Below are positions 33,330-43,000 of a stretch of 64,000 nucleotides of DNA, one piece after another (the stretch's first letter is position 1; every line of letters starts with the position of its first letter). Under the pieces are notes generated by a model, which did no database searches, was not told the DNA's origin, and saw only the letters and a list, made by a program, of their open reading frames with translations. The position numbers were made by a program, and so were the translations under genes. This stretch comes from Pyrococcus yayanosii CH1 (GTDB lineage: Archaea > Methanobacteriota_B > Thermococci > Thermococcales > Thermococcaceae), in assembly GCF_000215995.1 (NCBI RefSeq), contig NC_015680.1:1563160-1627159 (forward strand), in the 5' to 3' direction.

Positions 33330-34723
33330 TAGATAACCCTCCAAAACACCATCTTTCCTGAAGTAACTTTTGAAAGCTTTTCAATAAACATCTCCGACAG
33401 CTCCTCATCTATGATGGGATTTTGCTCATTGGGATCGTTTTTAAGATTGAATATCCAGGCAACATTATCCCCAGGAGAATACATAAACTTAAGTTTCCCG
33501 TAAACCAACGCCTTCTTTTCGTGCCCGTGTATGGTGTTCTCACTTAAAATGAGCCTCTTTTTAGGGGCCTTAAAGATGTTGATTCCATCAAATAGAATGT
33601 TATGCTGGATACCCAGCAGATCCATCAGTGTTGGCACGATGTCAACGCCACTGACCGGCTTATCCTCTTCTCGTTTTTTCGGAATGTCTGGCCCCATAAT
33701 TATCAAAGGCACCTCGATGAGCTCATTAAATACGCTGTGTCCGTGTCCTACTCCTGCATAGCCCCTTACGTCGTAGAAATATCCTGCCTCCAACTCTGCA
33801 TGATCCCAGAACTCCTCGCCATGATCCGCAGTTATGACCAAAATTGTGTTATCAATAAGCCCCTTGTCTTCGAGAAATGTATGGAACTGCTCAAGCACAT
33901 AATCGACGTATCTAAGGGTATTATCATACAGCAAAAGCTTATTTTCCCTGAACTCTTCAAACTTCCCACCCTTCTGGTTTTCTGGCTTCTGGAATTCTCC
34001 CCAGTATTCGATTTTGGGCAACTTCTTAACCTCACCAAAATAGTTATAGAACTCATTGGGGGGAGAAATTGGCTCGTGCAGGTCTTTTAGATGAACATGT
34101 GCAAAAAAATTGTTGTCTTGATTCTTTATCCAGCGCTCCAGCTCGTTTAATATTGACTCAGCATCCGTTAGGGAGCTGAGCCTCTGCTCGTGAAACCTCC
34201 GCCTCACAGAGAGAAACGCAAGATCAATCCCGGAGTTGAAGTAGGTGGCATAATCAAAGAGAGCTAAAATCTCGCTTAAAGTTAAGATGTTCTCCTTTAA
34301 CGGTTTAAGCTTGGATAGGTCAAACTTCCTGTCTTCCCCTTCAAGAACCGCTCCATGGTTGTGGGGATAAAATCCGGTGAGTAGAGAAGCGATGGCAGGA
34401 TATGTCCACGGGGAAGTTGCAATTAGTGAGGCTTTATACCCTCTAATAGACTTCAAGAAGGGGGTGGTTTCCCTCTGATAGCCGTTGTATGAAATGTGGT
34501 CATTTCTAAGGCAGTCCACTGTTATCAGGATGACGTTTTTGTCTGGCTTGCTTGAGAAGTCGATAAACTTTTCAGCAAATCTTTTTGTTTTTTTGAGTCT
34601 CTGCTCAAACGTGACTCTATCTTTAGAAGTATTCGCACCGAACTTGACTCTATCATAGACCTTACGAAACAGTTTATACACCTTGAGGTTCCGTTTGATA
34701 ACCTGATCCGTTATCTTTTCCAC
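33329..34723 (-). CDS. sulfatase-like alkaline-phosphatase-superfamily protein without the formylglycine motif
   Basis: 464 residues from a GTG at 34723, after GGAGGG. NVILITVDCLRNDHIS gives the first metal acids and LVITADHGEEFWDH the later ones, with GVGHGHSVF as well. At the nucleophile position it has SPWTYPAIASLLTG: a Thr replaces the Cys/Ser of the C/S-x-P-x-R sulfatase signature and the Arg is absent. This resembles phosphoglycerol or phosphoethanolamine transferases more than true sulfatases. No membrane anchor is visible. Sits between two GT4 genes, so it may decorate the glycan with a phosphodiester (inference). Confidence 0.78.
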   Translation of the reverse strand: MEKITDQVIKRNLKVYKLFRKVYDRVKFGANTSKDRVTFEQRLKKTKRFAEKFIDFSSKPDKNVILITVDCLRNDHISYNGYQRETTPFLKSIRGYKASLIATSPWTYPAIASLLTGFYPHNHGAVLEGEDRKFDLSKLKPLKENILTLSEILALFDYATYFNSGIDLAFLSVRRRFHEQRLSSLTDAESILNELERWIKNQDNNFFAHVHLKDLHEPISPPNEFYNYFGEVKKLPKIEYWGEFQKPENQKGGKFEEFRENKLLLYDNTLRYVDYVLEQFHTFLEDKGLIDNTILVITADHGEEFWDHAELEAGYFYDVRGYAGVGHGHSVFNELIEVPLIIMGPDIPKKREEDKPVSGVDIVPTLMDLLGIQHNILFDGINIFKAPKKRLILSENTIHGHEKKALVYGKLKFMYSPGDNVAWIFNLKNDPNEQNPIIDEELSEMFIEKLSKVTSGKMVFWRVI

Positions 34724-34734
34724 GCGCTTCCCTC

Positions 34735-35901
34735 CTAAGTGCTTCTGATAACCCTTAGAAACACCCTCTCATACTCCCTCGCGACCTTCTCCCAGTTGTA
34801 CTGCCTCCGTATCCTCTTAACCTGGGTCTTTCTTATAAGCCTTAGGTCGAACTCCCCGCGCTCAAGCATCCTCATTTTATTACCCAAATCATCGGCATCT
34901 TTAAAGTATATCCCTCCTTCCTGAAGGACTTCCCTGTTGAAGGGCACGTCGTAGGCCAAGATGGGCCTCTTAAACAGCATCTGCTCAAGTAAAGATGGAT
35001 TCGTCCCGCCGACCTCGTAGGCGTGGATGTAGGCAAAGCAGTTCTTCCTCAGAACTCCGAGGACTTCCCTGTCGTATATCGGATCGAGGAACACAATGTC
35101 TTCATCGCCGCCCCTCAGCCTCAGGAGGTGCTTTGTGTACGGGTCTTTTTTGTTGAAGTTTCCCACTATGACGAGCTTCTTTTCAGAGCTGGCTTTCTTA
35201 AACCCTTCAACCTCAAGGTGGATGTTGTTCTCCGCAACTATTCTGGCGACTGTGAGGTAGTATTCGTTAGGCTCAAGTCCGAACTTTTTAAGTACCTTCC
35301 GCTCCTCATCCCTGGAAAGACCGGAAGGAACGAGCTCCCTTGCGCCGTAGGCGATATAGACTATCCTCCTAGGTTTGTGTCTTTTTTCCAGATGCTCCTT
35401 AATTCCAAGAGAATCTGCAATAACAATGTCGGGAACCTTACAGGACAGGTACTCCATGAGGTACATGTAGATCATCGTGGTGAGGTACACCGGAAAGAGG
35501 TAGAAGGGCACAAAGCGGCTCCTCTTTATCAGCCTGTGCCATTCAACCCCGTCGGGATTGATGAGGATCTTCTTCCGTGAGAGACGTGGAAGAAGAGCCG
35601 CCAGAGCACCGTCGGGCGATACAAAATACAGAACATCGACATCGTGGGAATGTTTAAGTAAGAGATACGTTGCGGCAACCACATCATTTATAGAGGGGAT
35701 GGTTACGCTTTTCCCCTGAATTGATGGGACATGGATTCTGATTATACCTTTATACTCATCTTCAAAGAACCTATCTGCCTCACATGTAACGTACACCCTA
35801 AACCCTGCCTTTGAAAGTCTCGTAGAAACCTCCTCCACAAAAGTCTCAGTTCCTCCATACTTTCCCGGAATGCCTCTTGAGCCTATAAGGGCAACCCTCA
35901 T
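34735..35901 (-). CDS. GT4 glycosyltransferase with DUF1972-type N-terminus
   Basis: 388 residues. MRVALIGSRGIPGKYGGTET is the hallmark N-terminus of DUF1972/RgpA-like rhamnosyl- or other sugar transferases. The C-terminal half has YYLTVARIVAENNIHLEVEGF, VGNFNKKDPYTKHL and a glycine/Glu-containing donor region HAYEVGGTNPSLLEQM. Peripheral cytoplasmic enzyme. It starts the three-gene unit 34735-33329-32295. Given RmlABCD upstream, a rhamnosyltransferase is plausible but not shown. Confidence 0.88.
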   Translation of the reverse strand: MRVALIGSRGIPGKYGGTETFVEEVSTRLSKAGFRVYVTCEADRFFEDEYKGIIRIHVPSIQGKSVTIPSINDVVAATYLLLKHSHDVDVLYFVSPDGALAALLPRLSRKKILINPDGVEWHRLIKRSRFVPFYLFPVYLTTMIYMYLMEYLSCKVPDIVIADSLGIKEHLEKRHKPRRIVYIAYGARELVPSGLSRDEERKVLKKFGLEPNEYYLTVARIVAENNIHLEVEGFKKASSEKKLVIVGNFNKKDPYTKHLLRLRGGDEDIVFLDPIYDREVLGVLRKNCFAYIHAYEVGGTNPSLLEQMLFKRPILAYDVPFNREVLQEGGIYFKDADDLGNKMRMLERGEFDLRLIRKTQVKRIRRQYNWEKVAREYERVFLRVIRST

Positions 35902-35918
35902 ACGTATTCAATCCCCCG

Positions 35919-36794
35919 CTACTCCCTCACCATCCTCGCTAAGACGTTCAGCGTTAATCCCGCAATGAACAGCTGAATCCCAATTAGAGTAAAAATCCCC
36001 GCAGCTATAGCCTGGGTTAAAAATACATTTCCCCCTCTCCAGTACGGCTTCAAGGCCAGATATGCAAACACTCCTGCGATAGCAAAGCTTACCAAGCTCA
36101 AAATGCTGAACAATAATAGAGGCCTCTTATACCCAATCAGCCCCACAACCTTGGCTAAGACCCCAACTCCATGTGAAACTGGATTCTTCTTGTGTCTTTT
36201 AGGAACGTCGTACCTGACGTTTATCGGAACTTCTTTAATCCTTAATCCTTTTCCAGCCAACTCGTGTATCATCTCACTTTCAATATGATATCCATCAGCA
36301 TCCAGGTTTAAGTTCTCCAAGGCCTTCCTGTTCAAGGCTCTGAATCCACTTTGAGAGTCACTAACGTTAATACCAGATGCAATTACAGTCGCTTTATTAA
36401 GAACCCAAAGCCCGAGCCTTCTATAAAGTGGAATATTTCTGTAAGCACTGTTCAAATATCTCGACCCTATCACAAGATCCGCCTCGCCTCTGATTATAGG
36501 GTCTATTAGCAATGGTATTTCATCGGGATTGTGCTGACCATCTGCATCCAAACAAACCACGGCATCGTAGTTATTCCTCAAGGCATATTCAAAGCCAGTT
36601 TTTAAAGCCGCTCCTTTACCCCTGTTGGTTGGATGCCTTATCACAACTGCCCCTGCCCTCTGGGCTACCTCGGAGGTTCTATCCGTAGAGCCGTCGTCAA
36701 CGACTAAAACGTCTCCGTACTTCTTGGCTAGGGCAACGACTGACCCAATAGTGAGCTCCTCGTTGTACGCTGGAATAACTATGAGCGTCCTCAT
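35919..36794 (-). CDS. dolichyl-phosphate sugar synthase-type GT2 with C-terminal membrane segments
   Basis: 291 residues from the ATG at 36794 (MRTLIVIPAYNEELTIGSVV), just after GTAGGGTGT; the frame is open for 30 further codons upstream but without a site. VLVVDDGSTDRT, VVCLDADGQHNPDEIP (metal DAD) and SGFRALNR are diagnostic of DPM1/DolP-mannose-type synthases. Two membrane segments fill the last 80 residues. It charges dolichyl phosphate with mannose or glucose for the outer-leaflet glycosyltransferases. Directly downstream of the AglB-like gene, so it fits lipid-linked glycan assembly. Confidence 0.9.
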   Translation of the reverse strand: MRTLIVIPAYNEELTIGSVVALAKKYGDVLVVDDGSTDRTSEVAQRAGAVVIRHPTNRGKGAALKTGFEYALRNNYDAVVCLDADGQHNPDEIPLLIDPIIRGEADLVIGSRYLNSAYRNIPLYRRLGLWVLNKATVIASGINVSDSQSGFRALNRKALENLNLDADGYHIESEMIHELAGKGLRIKEVPINVRYDVPKRHKKNPVSHGVGVLAKVVGLIGYKRPLLLFSILSLVSFAIAGVFAYLALKPYWRGGNVFLTQAIAAGIFTLIGIQLFIAGLTLNVLARMVRE

Positions 36795-36880
36795 ACACCC
36801 TACCATTGCCAACTTTAAGTTTGATAAGTTAAAAATCAAACGGTTAGGCAAAATCAACATCTTATAATTATTATTAAACT

Positions 36881-39196
36881 TCAATTCATATCCAACCTGA
36901 ACACTCCCCGATCCACCACAACCCTCCCCTCAACGTAGGTGTAGCGGATGACGACGCTCCCATTCAGGTCAAGGGGCAAGGGGAACTCCTCCTTACCCTT
37001 TACGGGATACCACTTCCTAAAAACAAGGGTGCCATTGTCAAGGAAGCCGAAAATTCCTAGGCCCGTTCCCGTGGCGTTTTCGAACCTCAGGACGACCGTT
37101 CCGTTCACCCTTTCCACGGCAACGTTCGGATGCTCCAGCTTGAATATCTTTATTACCCCCCCATCCGAGTATACGAGGCGGTATCTTTCATCACCGTTTC
37201 TCACAAACAGCCTCGCCATCGTCGTGTTGTACATCTTCTCCGTCATGAGAAAGGCGTAGTTGTAGTCGAGATTTATATACAGGTAAGGCCCCGAATTCGA
37301 GAATCTGGATAGGGGAACTATCGTAACCTTTGCCCCCTTCTCAACGAAGAGCTCCTTTGGGTACCCCACGGCATTGCCAACGCGAATTGAGACATCCCAA
37401 GCATTTCTTCCGGGCTTAACGAGAACTGCATAAGGCTCGTTCTCGAACATCATGACGTCGCCGAGATTCACCGTCATGGGAAGCATGGCAAAGCCGTATC
37501 CTTCAGCTGTAAGGTTGGCCCATCTCTTGGCTAGACGGGCCGTATCGAATATTGACTGAAGTTTTAGAAAGTCGTAATAGGAGACTATAACGTAGTCAAC
37601 GCCAAGACTCTGGGCCCGCTTCCAGTCGAGCAAACCCAAGAGGTAGGCGGCGACCCAAGCATTTGGCATACCCTGGGCAACCGGAGCCCTCCTCGCGTAG
37701 TAGGTAACCCAGTGGCCATAGTCCCACCAGGCAAGGACGATGTCATTCTCGTTAGAATTCTCTCTCAACCATTCTAAAGCCCTAATCCAGTGCTCATTTA
37801 CAAAAGGTTTCATACCCCAAGCCTTCTTAAACGCCAAGGCACCGGAAAGGGCAGGGAAGACGACGAGGAGAACCAGAGTGGCTGCCACAAGCTTCTTCCC
37901 AGAGAGCTTAGGCTCAATAATTCCATAAACCTCCAGAAGGCCAAGACCGGCAAGAAGGGCTATGGCCGGCGAAGCTATGAAGAGGAACCTGCTCCAGATG
38001 GAGAGCATGTATAGGGAAGGCAAAACGTAGCCAAGCACTAGGAAGTCTGCCCACGATATCCTCCGCAGGCGGAGGAGGAAGAGGGGGGCAAGGAATAGGG
38101 TGACATTATAAGCCGCCCATAGGTCGTGAAAAGTTGGAGGCCTGGTTTCCTGTATTGGAGCCTCTGTGAAAATTCCAAAACCCGTCGGGAGCTCCCTAAG
38201 GGCCGGGAAGCGGAGGAAGAGAATCACGATGCTCATGACAACAAAGATACTGAGGATTATAGCTCTCTGCTTGAAGTCATTGATGAACCTTCTCGCTAAG
38301 TATAGTGCCAAGATGAAGGCAAGGGCTAAAAGTACTAGGTACTTCAGGTGGACGAGGAGGTAAGCATCCTTCACGAATCCAAAAGTTAAGCCCAGTTTCT
38401 TGGCCACGGCCTTCCCAAATCCATGATCCTGCCCGAGCATCCCGTAGTTGAGCATTCCTCCTATCCAGTTCGCAATGAGGGCACCAAGGACTGTGGATAG
38501 CACGAGAAGGGTAGCATCTGGGAAGTATTTCTCCTCCCTTAGATACCCCCAAATCGAAAGGAAGAGCCCAGAGGCCAGCACGAAGACGAAGATTGGGTAG
38601 TAGGCCTGCCAGAAGGCCGAGGAAAAACCTGTAGCCAGGGCTGGGATGATGTAAAGGGAGTACCTCCATTTAACCTTCAGGGTGAGGGCGTATGCGATGC
38701 CGAGCAACGCCACAGAGTACCAGAAGAGCATGTAATTGTCGCCCCTATAATAGTTGGCCATCGACCTGAATATATGACCAAAGCTCATGGCGAGCAGGAG
38801 AGAAGAAAGGAACGCTGGCCCATCTCCATAAAGCCTGCGGAGGGCTAAATAAAAGAATAGCACCGTCAGAACTCCAAAGATAACGGGCGTGATGCGGAAG
38901 GCGTCGTAGAGCGAGACTCCCAGGGGGGACAGGAGCTTGTATATGTATGCGGGAGTCATCCAGAGACCCAAGGGATGAAAATTCTTAATCTGAAAGCCCC
39001 ACGGGCCAAAGGCAAGGGTGAAGAAGTTGAACCACTTTCCAGCCTTGAGGGCCTCTTCGATGTAGGCGAGATGGAAATAAGGGTCAAAGCCAAGTAGGTA
39101 GGAAAGCCTAAATGTAACAATTCGGAAGATAGTTGCTATAACAAGCAGGATGGGAATTGCATACCTGGGCTTGGGTATCTTTGCCAGCGCCTTCAT
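36881..39196 (-). CDS. aglB: STT3/AglB-type oligosaccharyltransferase (short AglB-S-like paralogue)
   Basis: 771 residues, shorter than the 970-residue AglB-L of Pyrococcus. The first luminal-type acidic motif GFDPYFH has Asp39, the second YRGDNYML is near residue 153, EAPIQE near 346-351 occupies the external-loop-5 position, and the catalytic-pocket WWDYG is at 491-495. About 11-13 membrane segments precede the soluble C-terminal domain. It transfers lipid-linked glycan to Asn in N-x-S/T sequons outside the cell. The gene overlaps its upstream neighbour by four bases and so belongs to the MoxR/DUF58 operon. Confidence 0.9.
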   Translation of the reverse strand: MKALAKIPKPRYAIPILLVIATIFRIVTFRLSYLLGFDPYFHLAYIEEALKAGKWFNFFTLAFGPWGFQIKNFHPLGLWMTPAYIYKLLSPLGVSLYDAFRITPVIFGVLTVLFFYLALRRLYGDGPAFLSSLLLAMSFGHIFRSMANYYRGDNYMLFWYSVALLGIAYALTLKVKWRYSLYIIPALATGFSSAFWQAYYPIFVFVLASGLFLSIWGYLREEKYFPDATLLVLSTVLGALIANWIGGMLNYGMLGQDHGFGKAVAKKLGLTFGFVKDAYLLVHLKYLVLLALAFILALYLARRFINDFKQRAIILSIFVVMSIVILFLRFPALRELPTGFGIFTEAPIQETRPPTFHDLWAAYNVTLFLAPLFLLRLRRISWADFLVLGYVLPSLYMLSIWSRFLFIASPAIALLAGLGLLEVYGIIEPKLSGKKLVAATLVLLVVFPALSGALAFKKAWGMKPFVNEHWIRALEWLRENSNENDIVLAWWDYGHWVTYYARRAPVAQGMPNAWVAAYLLGLLDWKRAQSLGVDYVIVSYYDFLKLQSIFDTARLAKRWANLTAEGYGFAMLPMTVNLGDVMMFENEPYAVLVKPGRNAWDVSIRVGNAVGYPKELFVEKGAKVTIVPLSRFSNSGPYLYINLDYNYAFLMTEKMYNTTMARLFVRNGDERYRLVYSDGGVIKIFKLEHPNVAVERVNGTVVLRFENATGTGLGIFGFLDNGTLVFRKWYPVKGKEEFPLPLDLNGSVVIRYTYVEGRVVVDRGVFRLDMN

Positions 39197-39756
39197 CACC
39201 TTCCCTCCTCCTCAAACTTTTTAACGTTTCCCCAGACATCGGGGCTCCGTAGCGGTCTTAAAAAGATGAGAATTAGTGACAGGAATGATAGGGCGATAAT
39301 TGCCCCCACCTGGAAGGTGGCACCACCCGGAACATCAAAAGTACTCCGGAAGGTCAGGAATACTGGAATTAAGGCGAGGGGCACCAAATAGGGCCGTTGG
39401 TCTAGAATTCTAAAGAGATATAAGAATCCGCCTGCGATGAGAAGCTCAGGGATAATAATACCGCCCAGAATGAGAGGCATAGGCAGGAGCTCGTCCCTGC
39501 GGAGATAACCATCCCTCAGGATATCCTCCAACAGGAGAACAAGGGAGAGGGCAAAGGTTAAGGATGTCACGGTTGTTGTGTAAGAGTAGAGTGTACTAAC
39601 GTAAACCGACTTCCCAGTGTAGAGGGAATATAGGAGGAACGTTATAATGCCCACATCCCTGCTTCTCCGGGAGACCAGAAAAGGTAGCAACGATAGAAGA
39701 AACGCGGGATTTGATAGCTCGTAGCCGACGATTAGGCTCGCTATAATCCCAATCAT
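39196..39756 (-). CDS. small multi-pass membrane protein
   Basis: 186 residues with five or six hydrophobic segments and a charged C-terminal tail ending VWGNVKKFEEEGR. No motif recognised. It overlaps the DUF58 gene (upstream) and the AglB-like gene (downstream) by four bases each, so it is translationally coupled to both. Its membrane location and position suggest that it works with the DUF58/MoxR set. Confidence 0.75.
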   Translation of the reverse strand: MIGIIASLIVGYELSNPAFLLSLLPFLVSRRSRDVGIITFLLYSLYTGKSVYVSTLYSYTTTVTSLTFALSLVLLLEDILRDGYLRRDELLPMPLILGGIIIPELLIAGGFLYLFRILDQRPYLVPLALIPVFLTFRSTFDVPGGATFQVGAIIALSFLSLILIFLRPLRSPDVWGNVKKFEEEGR

Positions 39757-41045
39757 TTCGCCACCCCCGCTATCTCCCTCAGGTAGTCGCTCGGGCCGAG
39801 GTCAATGGTGGGGGCGATTGCCAGAAACCGCCTGATTATCTCCTCTCTCTCCAAGTAGGCCCTGTAAAGCCTCTCAAGGGTTCCTTCGTCGAGGGAGCCC
39901 GCGTAAAAGAGCACGGGATTAGGTGAGAGAATAATCACCCGGTGAACCTTCACCGCCTGCTTGACGGCCCTGTAAACATCCAATGGATTGCTGAGGTCAG
40001 TTATTAGCAGGACTACAGATGGCCTCTTGATGAGGGAAAAGGCCTCATAAATTCCCTTGACACCTTTTCTACCCTTTACGAATGGGAACACCTTTGCCAG
40101 GAACTCTCTCCCCCTATCCCCAAAGAAGCTGAAGGAGAAGCGGAGCGACATAATGCCACGCTCCCACCTAGACTCCAAGAACCTTCTCATCCTCTCAACC
40201 TGCAGGAGCCCTTTGTCGGGGGGGAGCACCTTAGCCTTTCTCTCATCGTAAATCGCCAACCCAACCTTAAACCTCTCCCCCAACTTGTAAGCCAGCTGGA
40301 GGGCGAGGATAGAAGCGTAGTCAACCTTGGCCATCCTTACTCCCTTCCTCATCTCCCTCGTGTTATCTACGACTATGTAAACGTCCGCCTCACTCTCCCT
40401 CTCTAACTCCCTAATGATTATCTCACCAAGCCTTGCCGTGGCCTTCCAGTCAACCCTCCGGATATCATCTCCAGGCTGAAACTCCCTGAGCTCCTTTATT
40501 TCAGGAATTTCACCTCCGTGGAAACTTCTCCTATATTTCTCAAGCAACCTGAGATTGGCCTCGACCCTTGCGGCTTCTCTGAGAGCTCCAAGAGAAGGTA
40601 TGACCTTTACCTCCTCCCCTTTCCCAACGCTAACTTCCTCAAAATATAGACCCCTAACGTCCTCCAAAATGAGGCTAGCGGGGGAAAGTTTGAACCTACC
40701 CCACCTCTTCGGAATAACAGCATAGCGAACTTCCCTTTCCTCTCCCTCCCTCAGCTGTACTAACATCGTTACCGGAGAGAATGCTCCTCCTCCATCCTTT
40801 ATCCTCACGATGCAATCCGTTCCCAGATTCCTTACCCTAACAATGACCTCGAGTTCTTTCCCCTCCTCAACCTCTCTCTCGGGAACATCCCTTTCAGCCT
40901 CAACCGCCAACCTCGTTGAGAACCTCACAGAGGCCACGTAGAGCACGAGAAATAATCCGGCGAGGGCAGGGGCAGCCGAGGGGATTAAATAACCCTCCAG
41001 AAGGAGCAGAAAGGCCGTCATCAGTATTAACTCGTCCCTCCTCAT
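39753..41045 (-). CDS. DUF58 domain protein (vWA-like)
   Basis: 430 residues. Two N-terminal membrane segments lead into a beta-rich domain (about 50-150). The DUF58 core follows, with FQPGDDIRRVDWKATARLGE and IIIRELERESEADVYIVVDN, and DNTREM at the MIDAS-like position. PSVVLLITDLSNPLDVYRAVK comes later. DUF58 proteins act with MoxR ATPases in envelope assembly or metal-cofactor maturation. It ends overlapping the membrane protein gene at 39756 and starts three bases after moxR. Confidence 0.9.
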   Translation of the reverse strand: MRRDELILMTAFLLLLEGYLIPSAAPALAGLFLVLYVASVRFSTRLAVEAERDVPEREVEEGKELEVIVRVRNLGTDCIVRIKDGGGAFSPVTMLVQLREGEEREVRYAVIPKRWGRFKLSPASLILEDVRGLYFEEVSVGKGEEVKVIPSLGALREAARVEANLRLLEKYRRSFHGGEIPEIKELREFQPGDDIRRVDWKATARLGEIIIRELERESEADVYIVVDNTREMRKGVRMAKVDYASILALQLAYKLGERFKVGLAIYDERKAKVLPPDKGLLQVERMRRFLESRWERGIMSLRFSFSFFGDRGREFLAKVFPFVKGRKGVKGIYEAFSLIKRPSVVLLITDLSNPLDVYRAVKQAVKVHRVIILSPNPVLFYAGSLDEGTLERLYRAYLEREEIIRRFLAIAPTIDLGPSDYLREIAGVAK

Positions 41046-41048
41046 CTC

Positions 41049-41972
41049 TCACACCGGCACGGGAGTTTCCTTGAGAACATCCCTTACAATGTCCTTCACC
41101 GTAATGCCCTCGAGCTCGTACTCGGCCTTGAGAATTATCCTATGCGAGAGAACGGCCTCGGCAACACCCTTAACGTCGTCAGGCACTACATAATCCCTAC
41201 CATCAAGGAAGGCCCTCGCCTTAGCGGCGTAGAGCAGATGCTCACCAGCCCTAGGCGATGCCCCAAAGAGCACCCTTTCATCGTTCCTCGTGGCCACAAG
41301 TATATCGTGGATGTAGCCGATGATTTCATCCCCAACATTCACACCCTTAACAGCCTCCATAACCTTCACGAGCTCCTCCCTTGAGAGGATAGGCTCAACA
41401 TCCCTGAACTCGCCCTTGCTCTTCCTCCTCAACATCTCCATTTCCTCATCCCTTGGTGGATAACCCATCTCAACCTTCAGCATGAACCTGTCAAGTTGAG
41501 CTTCGGGCAGTGGATACACACCCTCATGTTCCAAGGGATTCATCGTCGCTATGACAAGGAAGGGCCTTGGAAGCTCGAAAGTCCTGCCCTCTATCGTCAC
41601 CTGCCTCTCCTGCATAGCCTCCAGCAAAGCACTCTGCGTCTTAGGCTGAGCCCTATTTATTTCATCCGCCAAGACAACGTTAGCAAATATTGGTCCTTTC
41701 CTGAACTTCCACTCGCCTCCGTCGAAGTAGAAGGTCCCGAGTATGTCAGCGGGCATAAGGTCCGGCGTTAGCTGTATCCTGGAGAAGCTTAGACCGATAG
41801 CCCTAGCGAAGGCATTGGCGAGCGTCGTCTTTGCAACTCCGGGGATTCCCTCCAAGAGCACATGGCCCTCCGTCAGCAATGCTATCGTAAGTAGCTCTAT
41901 CGCATCCTCCTTTCCAACCACCATCTTCCTTATCTCAGCCTTGAGATGCTCGATGAACTCCTTACCATCCAT
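41049..41972 (-). CDS. MoxR-family AAA+ ATPase
   Basis: 307 residues. Walker A GIPGVAKTT is near residue 43, Walker B VVLADEINRAQPKTQ near 105, and sensor-1 VIATMNPLEHEG near 145. SHRIILKAEYELEG marks the C-terminal lid. MoxR proteins are chaperone-like ATPases that act with vWA/DUF58 partners, here encoded directly downstream. The start overlaps the 3' end of the DUF4350 gene by 43 bases. Confidence 0.93.
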   Translation of the reverse strand: MDGKEFIEHLKAEIRKMVVGKEDAIELLTIALLTEGHVLLEGIPGVAKTTLANAFARAIGLSFSRIQLTPDLMPADILGTFYFDGGEWKFRKGPIFANVVLADEINRAQPKTQSALLEAMQERQVTIEGRTFELPRPFLVIATMNPLEHEGVYPLPEAQLDRFMLKVEMGYPPRDEEMEMLRRKSKGEFRDVEPILSREELVKVMEAVKGVNVGDEIIGYIHDILVATRNDERVLFGASPRAGEHLLYAAKARAFLDGRDYVVPDDVKGVAEAVLSHRIILKAEYELEGITVKDIVRDVLKETPVPV

Positions 41973-43000
41973 CCCTTACCCCCCAGCTCCGACTTTAGCC
42001 TCGAACCTGTTTCTATCTCCCTCACTATCCTTCTCAGCACATCCTCATCCAGCCCCTTCTCGGCAAGAATCCTTATTATGTCTTTCCCATCCTCCTCACC
42101 AAAGAACTTATCGAGAATCCTGAAGATGAGCGCAAGCACCTTTTCAAGTATGACAACCCACGCGCCGCTCTCGATAAACACATACAAGAGGCCAACGAAA
42201 AGCACATAGTGAAGGATATACTCCCTTCTTACGACCCTCCTGACTAGGTACGTGCCAGTGGAGTAAGGATTAAAGTCGGCATGGTGAGCCTCATCAGCCA
42301 TAAACCTCTTCTCCGGCAATGATTCAAGGAAGTTCTCAATGAAGCGACGATTATAAGGGAAGAGGGCGTTTGAGAAGATGTCCGGGTCTGAGAAGAGATA
42401 TAAGCGACCCTCCCCATATTCAAACACAGCCCCCACAGCATAAGAACCGAAGGAGTTGCCAAGAAGGGAAGCATTTGACGTCATGAGTATTGGCGTGCCC
42501 CCAAAAACCGCCCTCGGCCTCTCCGTGACAACGAAATCAACACCCGCAGCAAGCTCAGGAGCCACCCAAACGGCGAGTGGCCTCGTGGAGTTCCCAAGGC
42601 AGACGGGACTAATTATCTGAGCCCTCGATATGCTACTCTCAATTCCGAGCTCCGTAAAGAGATCGCGGATTATCCGAAAATCATCCGCCGCAAGTATTAC
42701 AACACCACCTCCCTCCAAGAACGCCCTCAACTCCCCTACCTCCGCAGGCGTAAAGGGCACATTAGGGCCAATAACCACGAGAACACCAGATTCCTGACCA
42801 AGACCAATTGAATCATAAGTCGTGAGAACTGGGACTATTTCCCCCCTCGAATAGAGAAGCTTAGCAAAGCTTGACGCACCCCTAGGCCCAGTGTTGAGAT
42901 AACTGTAATCGGCGGAACTCTTCATCACAGGAATCGAAGCAGGCATCAAAAGAAAGCCAACCCCAATAATTAGCAGAATGACATAAAAAGCCCTATTCAT
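41930..43000 (-). CDS. DUF4350-type membrane protein
   Basis: 356 residues. The N-terminal membrane anchor (about 4-24) is followed by an extracytoplasmic alpha/beta domain (YLNTGPRGASSFAKLLYSRG ... VLVVIGPNVPFTPAEV) typical of DUF4350. A second membrane segment near 265-290 and a charged cytoplasmic tail follow. It overlaps the DUF4129 gene by four bases and the MoxR gene by 43. Part of the MoxR/DUF58 system; precise role unknown. Confidence 0.8.
   Translation of the reverse strand: MNRAFYVILLIIGVGFLLMPASIPVMKSSADYSYLNTGPRGASSFAKLLYSRGEIVPVLTTYDSIGLGQESGVLVVIGPNVPFTPAEVGELRAFLEGGGVVILAADDFRIIRDLFTELGIESSISRAQIISPVCLGNSTRPLAVWVAPELAAGVDFVVTERPRAVFGGTPILMTSNASLLGNSFGSYAVGAVFEYGEGRLYLFSDPDIFSNALFPYNRRFIENFLESLPEKRFMADEAHHADFNPYSTGTYLVRRVVRREYILHYVLFVGLLYVFIESGAWVVILEKVLALIFRILDKFFGEEDGKDIIRILAEKGLDEDVLRRIVREIETGSRLKSELGGKGWMVRSSSSISRLR

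Noticed and set aside
33329-34723. Calling the gene at 33329 a true sulfatase
   Set aside because: The C/S-x-P-x-R formylglycine signature is missing (SPWTYPAIAS instead), so sulfatase activity is not supported.
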